DNA of 64,000 nt, from NCBI GenBank assembly GCA_015056205.1, contig SVGS01000010.1, positions 35,982 to 99,981 of the forward strand, in the 5' to 3' direction. A program made the position numbers and the translations under genes. Below, piece by piece: positions 17,803-25,711 of the stretch; position 1 is the first letter of the stretch, and each line of letters starts with the position of its first letter. The notes under the pieces are model-generated. The model saw only the letters and a program-made list of their open reading frames with translations, ran no database searches and had not been told where the DNA came from. This DNA comes from Clostridiales bacterium. GTDB taxonomy: Bacteria; Bacillota; Clostridia; Christensenellales; Aristaeellaceae.

Positions 17803-18831
17803 TTATTCTTTTTTCTGTCCCAGGGATGAAAACCATTTGAACGTCATCGGCCAGGCCGCCATCGCCGCGGAAACGGCCACCAGGTTCGCCAGACAGGAAA
17901 TGATCCCCATCCGGGTCATGTTTTCCAGCGTCAGCGCGTCGCTGGAATAGCCGAAGATCTTCTTGATCAATGTCTGCAGCGCCAGAACGATCACCGAACC
18001 TCCGATGATTTTCAGCAGCTGCGCCCACCAGACCGCTTTGGTCTCAAAATGCAGCCAGCGCTCGTCGGCTTCAAAGCCGACGACCACAGCCAGCGTCGCG
18101 CCGATCAGCTGCCACAGGTTTTTGATGCCGCTGGCATAGTTATGGATGTCCTCCCCCTCCAGACCCTTGGGGATCGTCAGATAGGCGACAACAAGCAGCA
18201 CCGCGGTCAGCACAACATTGCCGATCAGCACCGCCCGGATCCTGCTCTGGCTGCCTTTTGTAAAGACAGGCTTCAGCACCAGCACGGCAATGATTCCCAG
18301 CAGCAGCGCGCTGATGATGTCCAGCGGGGTATGCACGCCCAGATACATCCGCGTGAAAGGAATCAGGATCACAAGAAAGATGCCGATCGCCTTCACCCAG
18401 CCGGAACGGAACCAGGCCGCCAGGCCGCCGTAGGTTCCCATGCTGATCAGCGTATGACCACTGGGAAAGGACCAGCCGTCCGCGCCGGTTCCCAATGCCT
18501 TCGTCACCTTGCCGAGGACCCCGTCGAACTGCTGCGTTCCGCGGGCAACGGGATCCGATCCTTCAAAAGGGGGATTTCCCAGATGCCAGGGCCGGGGAAC
18601 GCGGAAGAGCATTTTCAGCGACTGCCCCACACTGCTGAGGCCAAATCCGGCCGTCAGCAGATACTGCCCGCCGCGCTTGGAAAAACACCAGAAAACAATC
18701 AGGGCGATGACCACAAAAAGCTTCTCATCTCCCAGATAGGTGAGCAGATTAAAAGCCTTGGTCAGGAATTCACTCCGGTTTTCAGCCAGAGTCTGTAAAA
18801 AAGGAAGGGTCGATGCCGCCAGTTCATTCAT
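17803..18831 (-). CDS. PAP2-family membrane phosphatase
   Basis: 342 residues, multi-pass. All three phosphatase signature blocks are visible: KMLFRVPRP, SFPSGHTLIS and TRMYLGVHTPLDI, with the active-site histidines. Enzymes of this family remove phosphate from undecaprenyl pyrophosphate, phosphatidate or similar lipids at the outer membrane face. The start chosen is the ATG at 18831, with GGAGG 9 bases upstream; a longer reading adds 38 residues of non-membrane sequence. A C-terminal extension with four to five more helices makes it longer than a plain PAP2 protein. First gene of the operon with the flavodiiron protein. Confidence 0.87.
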   Translation of the reverse strand: MNELAASTLPFLQTLAENRSEFLTKAFNLLTYLGDEKLFVVIALIVFWCFSKRGGQYLLTAGFGLSSVGQSLKMLFRVPRPWHLGNPPFEGSDPVARGTQQFDGVLGKVTKALGTGADGWSFPSGHTLISMGTYGGLAAWFRSGWVKAIGIFLVILIPFTRMYLGVHTPLDIISALLLGIIAVLVLKPVFTKGSQSRIRAVLIGNVVLTAVLLVVAYLTIPKGLEGEDIHNYASGIKNLWQLIGATLAVVVGFEADERWLHFETKAVWWAQLLKIIGGSVIVLALQTLIKKIFGYSSDALTLENMTRMGIISCLANLVAVSAAMAAWPMTFKWFSSLGQKKE

Positions 18832-18909
18832 GCTGTTATGCCTCCGATATTGTAATACGCCGGAACCCCGGCTCTCTCCGTTCCACGTCCGGGGCCGGAC
18901 ATCTGTTCT

Positions 18910-18939
18910 ATTGTACCATTGAACGCAGGAAAGAAACAA
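18910..18939 (-). promoter_or_regulatory. Promoter of the PAP2 operon
   Basis: Minus strand TTGTTT, 18 bases, TACAAT with an upstream TG (extended -10). Confidence 0.5.
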
Positions 18940-19011
18940 GCCCAAAAAGAAAACCGCAGGAAGCTTATCCTGTTCGTTTCAGAAGAAATTGTCTTTTCCT
19001 GTCAGATAGGA

Positions 19012-19040
19012 TTGAAAAAGCGGATAGATTCGCATATAAT
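19012..19040 (+). promoter_or_regulatory. Promoter of the antiporter gene
   Basis: TTGAAA (19012-19017), 17 bases, TATAAT (19035-19040). An imperfect hairpin (19046-19072, GCCGGT/ACCGGC core) lies in the short leader and may be an operator. Confidence 0.7.
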
Positions 19041-19097
19041 CAGGTGATTTTCGGCCGGTGACCGGCTGAAATCAGGAAAGGAAGCGAACTGAGTTCC

Positions 19098-20411
19098 ATG
19101 CAAACCCTGTTGCTGATTGCTTTTGCGCTTTTTGCGGGACTTCTGATGACCCGTCTGTTTATCCGGTTTCATCTGCCGGATGTGACCGCCTATCTGGTGG
19201 CGGGCGTGCTGATCGGCCCCTGTGTCCTGGGGCGGCTGAACTGGCCCGGTTTCGGATTCCAGACCTTTGAGCAGGTCGAATCCCTTTCCGTCATCAGCGA
19301 CGTGGCCCTGGGCTTCATCGCCTTTGCCATCGGCCATGAGTTCCGGCTCTCCGCGCTGAAGCAGACCGGGCGCCAGGCGACGATCATCGGTATTCTGCAG
19401 GCCGTGATTACGACCGTTGTGGTGGATATCGTCCTGATCTCCCTGCATTTTATCCGGCCGGATCTGATTTCCCTGCCCGTTGCCATTACCCTGGGCGCGA
19501 TTGCCGCGGCCACCGCTCCCGCGGCGACCCTGATGGTCGTTCGCCAGTATAAGGCGAAGGGACCGGTGACGGATGTGCTGCTGCCGGTCGTTGCGCTGGA
19601 CGACGCGGTCGGTCTGGTGGTCTTTGCGGTGTCCTTCGGCATTGCGCAGTCCATGCGGGCGGGAGACGTTAATGTAGTCGCCCTGATCGTGGAGCCGCTC
19701 GCCGAGGTTTGTCTGTCCCTGCTGCTGGGCAGCCTGACCGGCGTGCTGCTGACCTGGTCCGAACGCTATTTCCATTCTCACCGCAACCGGAACGCCCTGA
19801 TCGTGGGCAGCGTGATTCTGACCGTCGCCCTGAGCCAGCTGAAGTTCCCGGTAGGGCCTTTCACCTTCGGCTTTTCCTCGCTGCTGGTCTGCATGATGCT
19901 GGGCACGGTGTTCTGCAATCTCTGTCCTCTGAGCGAGGATCTGATGCTCCAGGCGGACCGCTGGTCCGGTCCGGCGCTGACGCTGTTCTTCGTGCTCAGC
20001 GGCTCGGCGCTGCAGTTTGATGTCTTTGCGAATCTCTCCGTCGTGCTGATCGGCTGCCTGTATATTCTCGCCCGTTCCATCGGCAAGTATGTCGGCGCCC
20101 GCTGGTCCTCGGATCTGGCCCACAGTCCGGATACCGTGCGGAAGTATCTGGGAATCACCCTGCTGCCCCAGGCCGGCGTAGCCCTGGGAATGTGCACGAC
20201 CGCCGCCCGGGTGATGGGCCCGGAGGGCACCCTGATCCGGAATATTATCCTGTTCTCTGTTCTGGTCTACGAGCTGGTCGGGCCGAGCCTGACCAAGATG
20301 GCGCTGACCAAAGCCGGCGATATTCAGGGCAAGAGCGACGAACTGAAAACCCGCCGGACCCGCCGTCTGAAGGAAATCCGGAAAAAGGTTCCCGAAAAGT
20401 TTAACCGGTAA
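19098..20411 (+). CDS. Cation:proton antiporter, CPA2 type
   Basis: 437 residues with about 12 hydrophobic segments. Sodium/proton exchanger fold: N-terminal LPDVTAYLVAGVLIGPCVLG, the central ATAPAATLMVV and VVALDDAVGLVVFAVSFG stretch with the paired acids expected for ion binding, and a basic cytoplasmic tail (TRRTRRLKEIRKKVPEK). Exchanges Na+ or K+ for H+ across the membrane. Single gene with its own promoter and terminator. No regulatory RCK/TrkA domain is attached, unlike the longer Kef proteins. Confidence 0.88.
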   Translation: MQTLLLIAFALFAGLLMTRLFIRFHLPDVTAYLVAGVLIGPCVLGRLNWPGFGFQTFEQVESLSVISDVALGFIAFAIGHEFRLSALKQTGRQATIIGILQAVITTVVVDIVLISLHFIRPDLISLPVAITLGAIAAATAPAATLMVVRQYKAKGPVTDVLLPVVALDDAVGLVVFAVSFGIAQSMRAGDVNVVALIVEPLAEVCLSLLLGSLTGVLLTWSERYFHSHRNRNALIVGSVILTVALSQLKFPVGPFTFGFSSLLVCMMLGTVFCNLCPLSEDLMLQADRWSGPALTLFFVLSGSALQFDVFANLSVVLIGCLYILARSIGKYVGARWSSDLAHSPDTVRKYLGITLLPQAGVALGMCTTAARVMGPEGTLIRNIILFSVLVYELVGPSLTKMALTKAGDIQGKSDELKTRRTRRLKEIRKKVPEKFNR

Positions 20412-20421
20412 GAAAAGAGGA

Positions 20422-20460
20422 AAGCCACGGTCTCGCCGGACCGTGGTTTTCCTTATTTTC
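20422..20460 (+). terminator. Terminator of the antiporter gene
   Basis: CCACGGT/ACCGTGG stem (20425-20431 with 20440-20446), 8-base loop, then TTTTCCTTATTTT. Confidence 0.85.
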
Positions 20461-20494
20461 GGTTTGTCCTTTTTCTGCCGTTCTGTTGTTCCTG

Positions 20495-20668
20495 TTACAC
20501 TTTTTCCAGCCTGGGAATGCTCTTCTCGCCTTCCATGTCGTAAAACAGCTTTTCATAGGCAGCCCGGTCAAATGCCTTGCCCCGGGAACTCATAACCCAG
20601 TAGATCACGTCCTCGTTCAGAACGCGGTAACCGGTAAATTCAAATCCGTTCTTCCCGTAGATTTCCGA
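20495..20668 (-). pseudogene. C-terminal gene remnant, 57 codons without a start
   Basis: The minus strand stays open from just after a TGA (20669-20671) to a TAA at 20495-20497. The reading EIYGKNGFEFTGYRV ... FYDMEGEKSIPRLEKV has coding-like composition but no ATG, GTG or TTG with a ribosome site at its head. It lies directly after the DUF1858 stop. I read it as the tail of a deleted gene; the parent family is not recognised. Confidence 0.4.
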
Positions 20669-20676
20669 TCACTGTC

Positions 20677-20898
20677 TCAGGCCTGGGCTTTGGCTTCCGC
20701 GATTTTTTTGTTAATGGCTTCCGCGACCTGCTGCGGATTGAAGCCGTGCACGGCGCAGGCTTCCTCCAGGGACTCCCGCTGCGAAGCGGGGCAGCCCAGG
20801 CAGTGCATGCCGATTCCCAGCAGAATTTCGATGGATTCCGGATACTGGCTGACAATCTCGCCGATCAGCGTCTGCTCGTTGACATAGTTGTTTTCCAT
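20677..20898 (-). CDS. DUF1858 domain protein
   Basis: 73 residues. A whole DUF1858 domain: TLIGEIVSQYPESIEILLGIGMHCLGCPASQ with the conserved C-x2-C-P pair. Such small proteins occur near, or fused to, hybrid-cluster and ScdA/RIC-type iron-sulfur repair proteins, so a redox or cluster-related role is plausible but not shown here. AGGAGG precedes the ATG. It follows the PrsA-like foldase by about 60 bases and may share its transcript. Confidence 0.85.
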   Translation of the reverse strand: MENNYVNEQTLIGEIVSQYPESIEILLGIGMHCLGCPASQRESLEEACAVHGFNPQQVAEAINKKIAEAKAQA

Positions 20899-20959
20899 GG
20901 TTTCCCTCCTGATGTTTTATGTTGATTTCCTGTACATGATCCTTTGTCCGGAAACAGGC

Positions 20960-22498
20960 TTACTCTGTTTTCTCCGCCGCGTCCGCGGTTTCGGCGGTTT
21001 CCGGCGCTTCGGCGGGCGCTTCCGCGTCCGCGGTTTCAGCGGTTTCCGTCTCTCCGGCGGGCGCTTCCGCGTCCTCGCTCACGGTCGTGGCAGCCGTTTC
21101 AGCCGCTTTCCTCCAGCTCTCGCCTTCCTCGGTGTATTCCAGTTTCGCTTCCTTCAGCCATTCTTCCTGAGCCAGGGAGAAGGCGCTCTCCTGCTGTTCG
21201 GTCAGCAGCTTGCCTTTGAAGTAATCCTTCAGCTCGGCCGAAAGCTCAACCGCGCCGGCGGGAACGTCCTTTAAATAATAGATCAGATGCACGCCGTTGG
21301 AGCCCAGCACCGGTTCGCTCACATCGCCGACCTTCTCCAGGCTCATCGCTCCGGCGGTAAATACCGGATCCCAGGCCACGCTGTTGGCATGAACCAGATA
21401 ACCTTTCGCCCGGGCTTCTTCCGTGCTCATGCCGGAATCGCTGCCGTATTCGGCGATCAGATCGTTGAAGGAAGCGCCGTCCGCCAGCTTCTTTTTGATC
21501 TCATCCACCTTGGGCTGCACGTTGTCCATGATCGCCTGGGCCGCGGCATCCACCATTTCCTGGGTTACCGGTTCCTCGGTGGCTTCCGGCTCCGCGGCGG
21601 TTTCCGCTGCCGCGTCCGTGGAAGTTTCCGTATTCTCCGGAGCCTGATTCTGCTCCTCCAGCTGCGCCGCCAGGCCCTTCCAGGTATCCAGCAGGGGTTC
21701 ATCCGGTGTCAGCAGGATATGGGTAACCGCCCGGTATCCTTCCGGAATATAATAGGCGGTGTCCGTGACGTATTCCAGATACTCCGGATAGTCCAGATAC
21801 GGGCGGAAATTCTCATAGGCAGCCACATACTCCGCGGGATTGGCCGCCGCCCGCTCCATGTCTTCCTTCACCAGGTCGTTGAAATGCTTCGTAACATCCT
21901 CATCCGTTACCTTGATATCCTTCGTCACATATTGGTACAGACGGTCATAGGTCGCCTGCTCTTTGGCGCTCTCGACGGACTGCTTCATGTAGGAAGCCTC
22001 TTCGTATCCCTGCGCCTGCATATCCGCCAGCACAGCGGCCCGCGCGTTGGCTTTGTCCTCCTCCGAGGATTCCGCGGTGATTCCGTTCTGCGCCATCGCG
22101 TTGGTGATATACTCCTCGATATAGTCCCGGGCGGACTGCTCAAAAGCGGCAACCTCTTCATCCGTGAACTGATCGAACCCCAGCTCCCGCGCTTTCTGGA
22201 ACATGAGTTCCGTGGAAATCGCGTATTCCATGCCGCCGGCTTTCAGCATGGCCAGCATCTGCGGATCGGACATGTCCATTCCGTACATGCTGTACAGATT
22301 CCGATAATACTCCATGAAGCTCTTCAGATACACGTTCTGATCCGTAATCTCCTGGCCGTTCAGGACAGCCAGCACCACAGGCGCCGCTTTTTCCGCCGCG
22401 TCAGCGGGAACTTCCGTCGCAGCCTCATTCTCCGCCAGCACGGCGGTGCAGCTCAGCAGCAGGGCCAGAGCCAGCATCAGTGAAAGCAAACGTTTCAT
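20960..22498 (-). CDS. Secreted PrsA/SurA-like peptidyl-prolyl isomerase
   Basis: 512 residues. Signal peptide (MKRLLSLMLALALLLSCTAVLAE; a possible lipobox LLSC is poor), helical chaperone region (about 45-260), then a PPIC-type domain (GYRAVTHILLT ... FNDLIAEYGSDSG ... SEPVLGSNGVHLIYYL) split by an acidic insert (about 285-325) rich in E, A and T, and a disordered acidic Ala/Glu/Thr tail. It should help fold exported proteins, of which this window has many. The split PPIC domain and long acidic tail are unusual. Confidence 0.85.
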   Translation of the reverse strand: MKRLLSLMLALALLLSCTAVLAENEAATEVPADAAEKAAPVVLAVLNGQEITDQNVYLKSFMEYYRNLYSMYGMDMSDPQMLAMLKAGGMEYAISTELMFQKARELGFDQFTDEEVAAFEQSARDYIEEYITNAMAQNGITAESSEEDKANARAAVLADMQAQGYEEASYMKQSVESAKEQATYDRLYQYVTKDIKVTDEDVTKHFNDLVKEDMERAAANPAEYVAAYENFRPYLDYPEYLEYVTDTAYYIPEGYRAVTHILLTPDEPLLDTWKGLAAQLEEQNQAPENTETSTDAAAETAAEPEATEEPVTQEMVDAAAQAIMDNVQPKVDEIKKKLADGASFNDLIAEYGSDSGMSTEEARAKGYLVHANSVAWDPVFTAGAMSLEKVGDVSEPVLGSNGVHLIYYLKDVPAGAVELSAELKDYFKGKLLTEQQESAFSLAQEEWLKEAKLEYTEEGESWRKAAETAATTVSEDAEAPAGETETAETADAEAPAEAPETAETADAAEKTE

Positions 22499-22542
22499 TT
22501 TCTTCTCCTCCGATTTCCTTTCTTCCGGGTCAATTCCCGGTC

Positions 22543-22571
22543 ATTATACACGAAACCGCCTGTAACTTCAA
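22543..22571 (-). promoter_or_regulatory. Promoter of the PrsA-like gene
   Basis: Minus strand TTGAAG, 17 bases, TATAAT (22543-22548). Confidence 0.65.
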
Positions 22572-22601
22572 TGAATGAATATGAACGCAGTGTAAACTTT
22601 T

Positions 22602-22632
22602 CAGGCCGCGGCGAAAGCTTCGCCGCGGCCTG
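22602..22632 (-). terminator. Perfect 14-bp hairpin after the secreted-protein gene
   Basis: Arms 22602-22615 and 22619-22632, loop AGC. It separates two same-direction genes and would halt or insulate, but neither strand has a proper T-run after it, so intrinsic termination is uncertain. Confidence 0.5.
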
Positions 22633-22655
22633 AGTTCAGTCAGCCTCTATTTCTT

Positions 22656-23738
22656 TCAGAATTCCAGCGGCAGATCCGCGATGTGCTCCACTCCGTTATC
22701 GTTGAGATAAACCAGCGTATAGCGGGCCTCCGCGCCGGGATAGACCACCACGGCCCGGCAGAGGAAGCAGCGGATGCCGTCCTTTTCTCCCAGATAGCTC
22801 ACAGGCGTATAATCCACGCCCACCAGCTTCTCCATGCCCTTCCGGAAGGAAGCGGTCAGCTCCTCCGTCATTTCGTTGCTTTCCGGAATCGTCCACTGTC
22901 CCCGATTGTCCGCGGGAACCGGTTCGAAGGTCTTGCCCTCCAGCTGCTCGTCCCCCGCGCCGGTGATGACCACCTTGCCGTCCGCGTTCAGGGCGAAAAT
23001 GGTATCGACATCCTTCTCCGCTTCCGTGGTCCGGGTTTCATTACCCTGATCATCCGTAACCACATTTTCCTTGATCATGTGCTCGGCTTTCAGCGTCTGA
23101 TTGTCCGCCTGATAGCTGCAGCCATAAACCCACTCGGTATGCTCCGAGGCGCTGCTGCCCCAGGAGATCAGAACCTTATAGTTATCCGTATCCTCCAGGA
23201 ACACCTCCAGGGAAGCCCGGTCATCCATCCAGGCCTGTCCGTTCACGCTGTCCAGAATCCATCCTTCTCCCGGCATTTTCGCCTGGATTTCCGGAACCAG
23301 CCCCTGCGCCTCCGCCAGGGAGGCATACCACGCGCTCATCAGCCCGCTGATGTCCGCCTGCTCTTCCGGTACGATCGCCTTGTACAGCTCTTCGCTCCCG
23401 TCGGCGTTCACCAGCCGGAACAGATTCATCTCCGGCTGCGCCAGGAAGAAGTCGAACCGGATCCCTTCCTGCGGGAAGGCCAGCACCACATACTCCCCGT
23501 CGGGAGCTTCCACGCCCTCCGCCTTTTCGAACTTCATGTTGTTCAGCAGCTCCACGAAGATATCCGACGGAAAATCGCCGGGCTCCAGGGGGCCGTATTC
23601 AGTCGTGCTGATCGTATAGGGGGTATCGGCCAGCTTCGCCAGATGATCGTGCAGCGGATCCGTTCCGGATTCGGCCAGAGCGGCTGCCGTCGTCAGGGCC
23701 AGCGCCAGGCAAACCACGAGAGTAATCAGTTTCTTCAT
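22656..23738 (-). CDS. Secreted protein of unknown function
   Basis: 360 residues with a signal peptide (MKKLITLVVCLALALTTAAALAE). The body is soluble, acidic and beta-rich, with repeated W/Y-G turns (MPGEGWILDSVNGQAWMDD, VLISWGSSASEHTEWVYGC) and a C-terminal block RCFLCRAVVVYPGAEARYTLVYLND. No known domain recognised. It belongs to the same style of exported proteins as its neighbours. It follows typA by about 110 bases and is separated from the foldase gene by a strong hairpin. Confidence 0.75.
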   Translation of the reverse strand: MKKLITLVVCLALALTTAAALAESGTDPLHDHLAKLADTPYTISTTEYGPLEPGDFPSDIFVELLNNMKFEKAEGVEAPDGEYVVLAFPQEGIRFDFFLAQPEMNLFRLVNADGSEELYKAIVPEEQADISGLMSAWYASLAEAQGLVPEIQAKMPGEGWILDSVNGQAWMDDRASLEVFLEDTDNYKVLISWGSSASEHTEWVYGCSYQADNQTLKAEHMIKENVVTDDQGNETRTTEAEKDVDTIFALNADGKVVITGAGDEQLEGKTFEPVPADNRGQWTIPESNEMTEELTASFRKGMEKLVGVDYTPVSYLGEKDGIRCFLCRAVVVYPGAEARYTLVYLNDNGVEHIADLPLEF

Positions 23739-23846
23739 TCTGTTTATTCCTCCTTCAGATCGTTTTCATTGCTCTGCGTCAACGTCATTTATGCCAACGC
23801 CCCGCAGGGCGGTTACACCAATTGATACGAACGAAAAACCGGTCTG

Positions 23847-25673
23847 TCAGTTTTCTTCAACCCGGCTTCTGGCCTTGGCCCGAAGGGAATGATCCAGCTG
23901 ACGCTTGCGCATTCTCAGATGCTGGGGCGTGATCTCCAGCAGCTCGTCGTCGTCGATGAACTCCAGGCATTCCTCCAGGGTCAGCGGATGCACGGAGATC
24001 AGGCGCATGGCGTCTTCCGAAGCGGAAGCGTTCCGCATATTGGTCACGTGCTTCTGTTTGCATACGTTGACCACCAGATCGCCCGGGCGGGCGTTCTGTC
24101 CGCAGATCTGTCCCATATATACGTTCTCGCCCGCGCCGATAAACAGCGTGCCCCGCTCCTGGGAATAGAACAGGCCGTAGCTGGTGCTGACGCCGGTTTC
24201 AAAGCAGATCAACGCGCCGGCATTCCGGTGCGGGATGTCGCCCTTCACCGGCTCATACCGTTCAAACACCGAGGACATAATGCCTTCGCCCCGGGTGTCG
24301 GTCATGAACTCGCTGCGGTATCCGAAAAGTCCGCGGGAGGGCACCAGGAACTCCATCCGTACCCGGTCGCTGCCGGTCATGTGCTCCAGGGTACCCCGGC
24401 GGCGCCCGATCTTCTCGATGACCGCGCCGGCGGATGCCTGAGGCGTATCCACAATCAGCCGTTCCACCGGCTCGCATTTCACGCCGTCGATCATCTTGTA
24501 GATGACCTGCGGCTTGCTGACCGCAAATTCATACCCCTGCCGCCGCATGTTTTCGATCAGAATGGACAGATGCAGTTCCCCGCGGCCGCAGACCTCAAAG
24601 GAGTCGGTGGACTGGGTATCGTTAACCCGCAGGCTCACGTCCGTCTGCAGCTCGCGCATGAGCCGGGCCCGCAGGTGGCGGCTGGTCACATACTGGCCTT
24701 CCCGCCCGGCAAAGGGGCTGTCATTGACCGAGAAGGTCATCGTCACCGTCGGCTCGCTGATCTTGACAAAGGGCAGGCCTTCCACCCGTTCGGGAGAGCA
24801 TACGGTGTCGCCGATGGAGATATCCTCCGCGCCGTACAGCGCGACGATATCGCCCATTCCGACCTCCGAGGCGTTCACCCGTTTCAGGCCGTCATACTGG
24901 AACAGGCCGCCCAGCCGCCATACCGGGCTGGTCACGCCGGTCTCCAGATTGGTATGCACCACGTTCATGCCTTCGGTAAAGGTTCCCCGCACCACGCGGC
25001 CCACGCCGATCCGGCCGACGTATTCGCTGTAGTCGATGGTGGAAATCAGCACCTGCGCCGGGCCCTCCGCGTCTCCCTCCGGCGCGGGAATATATTTCAG
25101 AATCGCGTCAAACAGCGGCTGCAGATCCGTTCCCGGAGTCTCCAGATCCAGCGTGGCGGTTCCCTTCCGGGCGGATACGTACAGAATCGGGTTTTCAATG
25201 GTGGTTTCGTCCGCGTCCAGATCGATCAGCAGATCCAGAATCTCGTTGACCACCTCGTCGCAGCGGGCGTCCGGACGGTCCACCTTGTTGATCACGATCA
25301 GCACCTTCAGCTTCAGCTCCAGCGCCTTGCGCAGCACAAACCGGGTCTGGGGCATCGGCCCTTCAAAGCTGTCCACCAGGAGCAGCACGCCGTCCACCAT
25401 CTTCAGCACCCGCTCCACCTCGCCGCCGAAATCGGCGTGGCCGGGAGTGTCCACGATATTGATCTTGTGGTTCCGGTAATGCACGGCGGTGTTCTTGCTC
25501 AGGATGGTAATGCCGCGCTCCCGCTCCAAATCGTTGGAGTCCATCACCCGGTCCACGGTCTGCTGGTTTTCCCGGTATACGCCTCCCTGCTTGAGCATCT
25601 GGTCCACCAGGGTTGTCTTGCCGTGGTCCACGTGCGCGATAATCGCGATATTCCGTATATCTTCCCGAATCAT
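23847..25673 (-). CDS. typA: Ribosome-associated GTPase TypA/BipA
   Basis: 608 residues, full length. Translation GTPase with G1 AHVDHGKT (15-22), switch II DTPGHADFGGEVERV, G4 NKVDRP, EF-G-like domains II, III and V, and the BipA-specific C-terminus. The VPSRGLFGYRSEFMTDTRGEG block is diagnostic. It acts on ribosomes in assembly and stress adaptation. It starts 38 bases after prfC with a good ribosome site, and no promoter is seen between them, so the pair is likely one transcript. Confidence 0.97.
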   Translation of the reverse strand: MIREDIRNIAIIAHVDHGKTTLVDQMLKQGGVYRENQQTVDRVMDSNDLERERGITILSKNTAVHYRNHKINIVDTPGHADFGGEVERVLKMVDGVLLLVDSFEGPMPQTRFVLRKALELKLKVLIVINKVDRPDARCDEVVNEILDLLIDLDADETTIENPILYVSARKGTATLDLETPGTDLQPLFDAILKYIPAPEGDAEGPAQVLISTIDYSEYVGRIGVGRVVRGTFTEGMNVVHTNLETGVTSPVWRLGGLFQYDGLKRVNASEVGMGDIVALYGAEDISIGDTVCSPERVEGLPFVKISEPTVTMTFSVNDSPFAGREGQYVTSRHLRARLMRELQTDVSLRVNDTQSTDSFEVCGRGELHLSILIENMRRQGYEFAVSKPQVIYKMIDGVKCEPVERLIVDTPQASAGAVIEKIGRRRGTLEHMTGSDRVRMEFLVPSRGLFGYRSEFMTDTRGEGIMSSVFERYEPVKGDIPHRNAGALICFETGVSTSYGLFYSQERGTLFIGAGENVYMGQICGQNARPGDLVVNVCKQKHVTNMRNASASEDAMRLISVHPLTLEECLEFIDDDELLEITPQHLRMRKRQLDHSLRAKARSRVEEN

Positions 25674-25711
25674 CTGTCCAGGTTTCCTCCTTATTCATTT
25701 CCCCGCCGCAC

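Noticed and set aside
20640..20855. A 71-codon minus-strand frame overlapping the DUF1858 gene
   Set aside because: Out-of-frame reading rich in Ser/Arg/Lys; DUF1858 explains the region.
22602..22632. Taking this hairpin as a certain intrinsic terminator
   Set aside because: No T-run follows it on either strand; it is listed only at moderate confidence.
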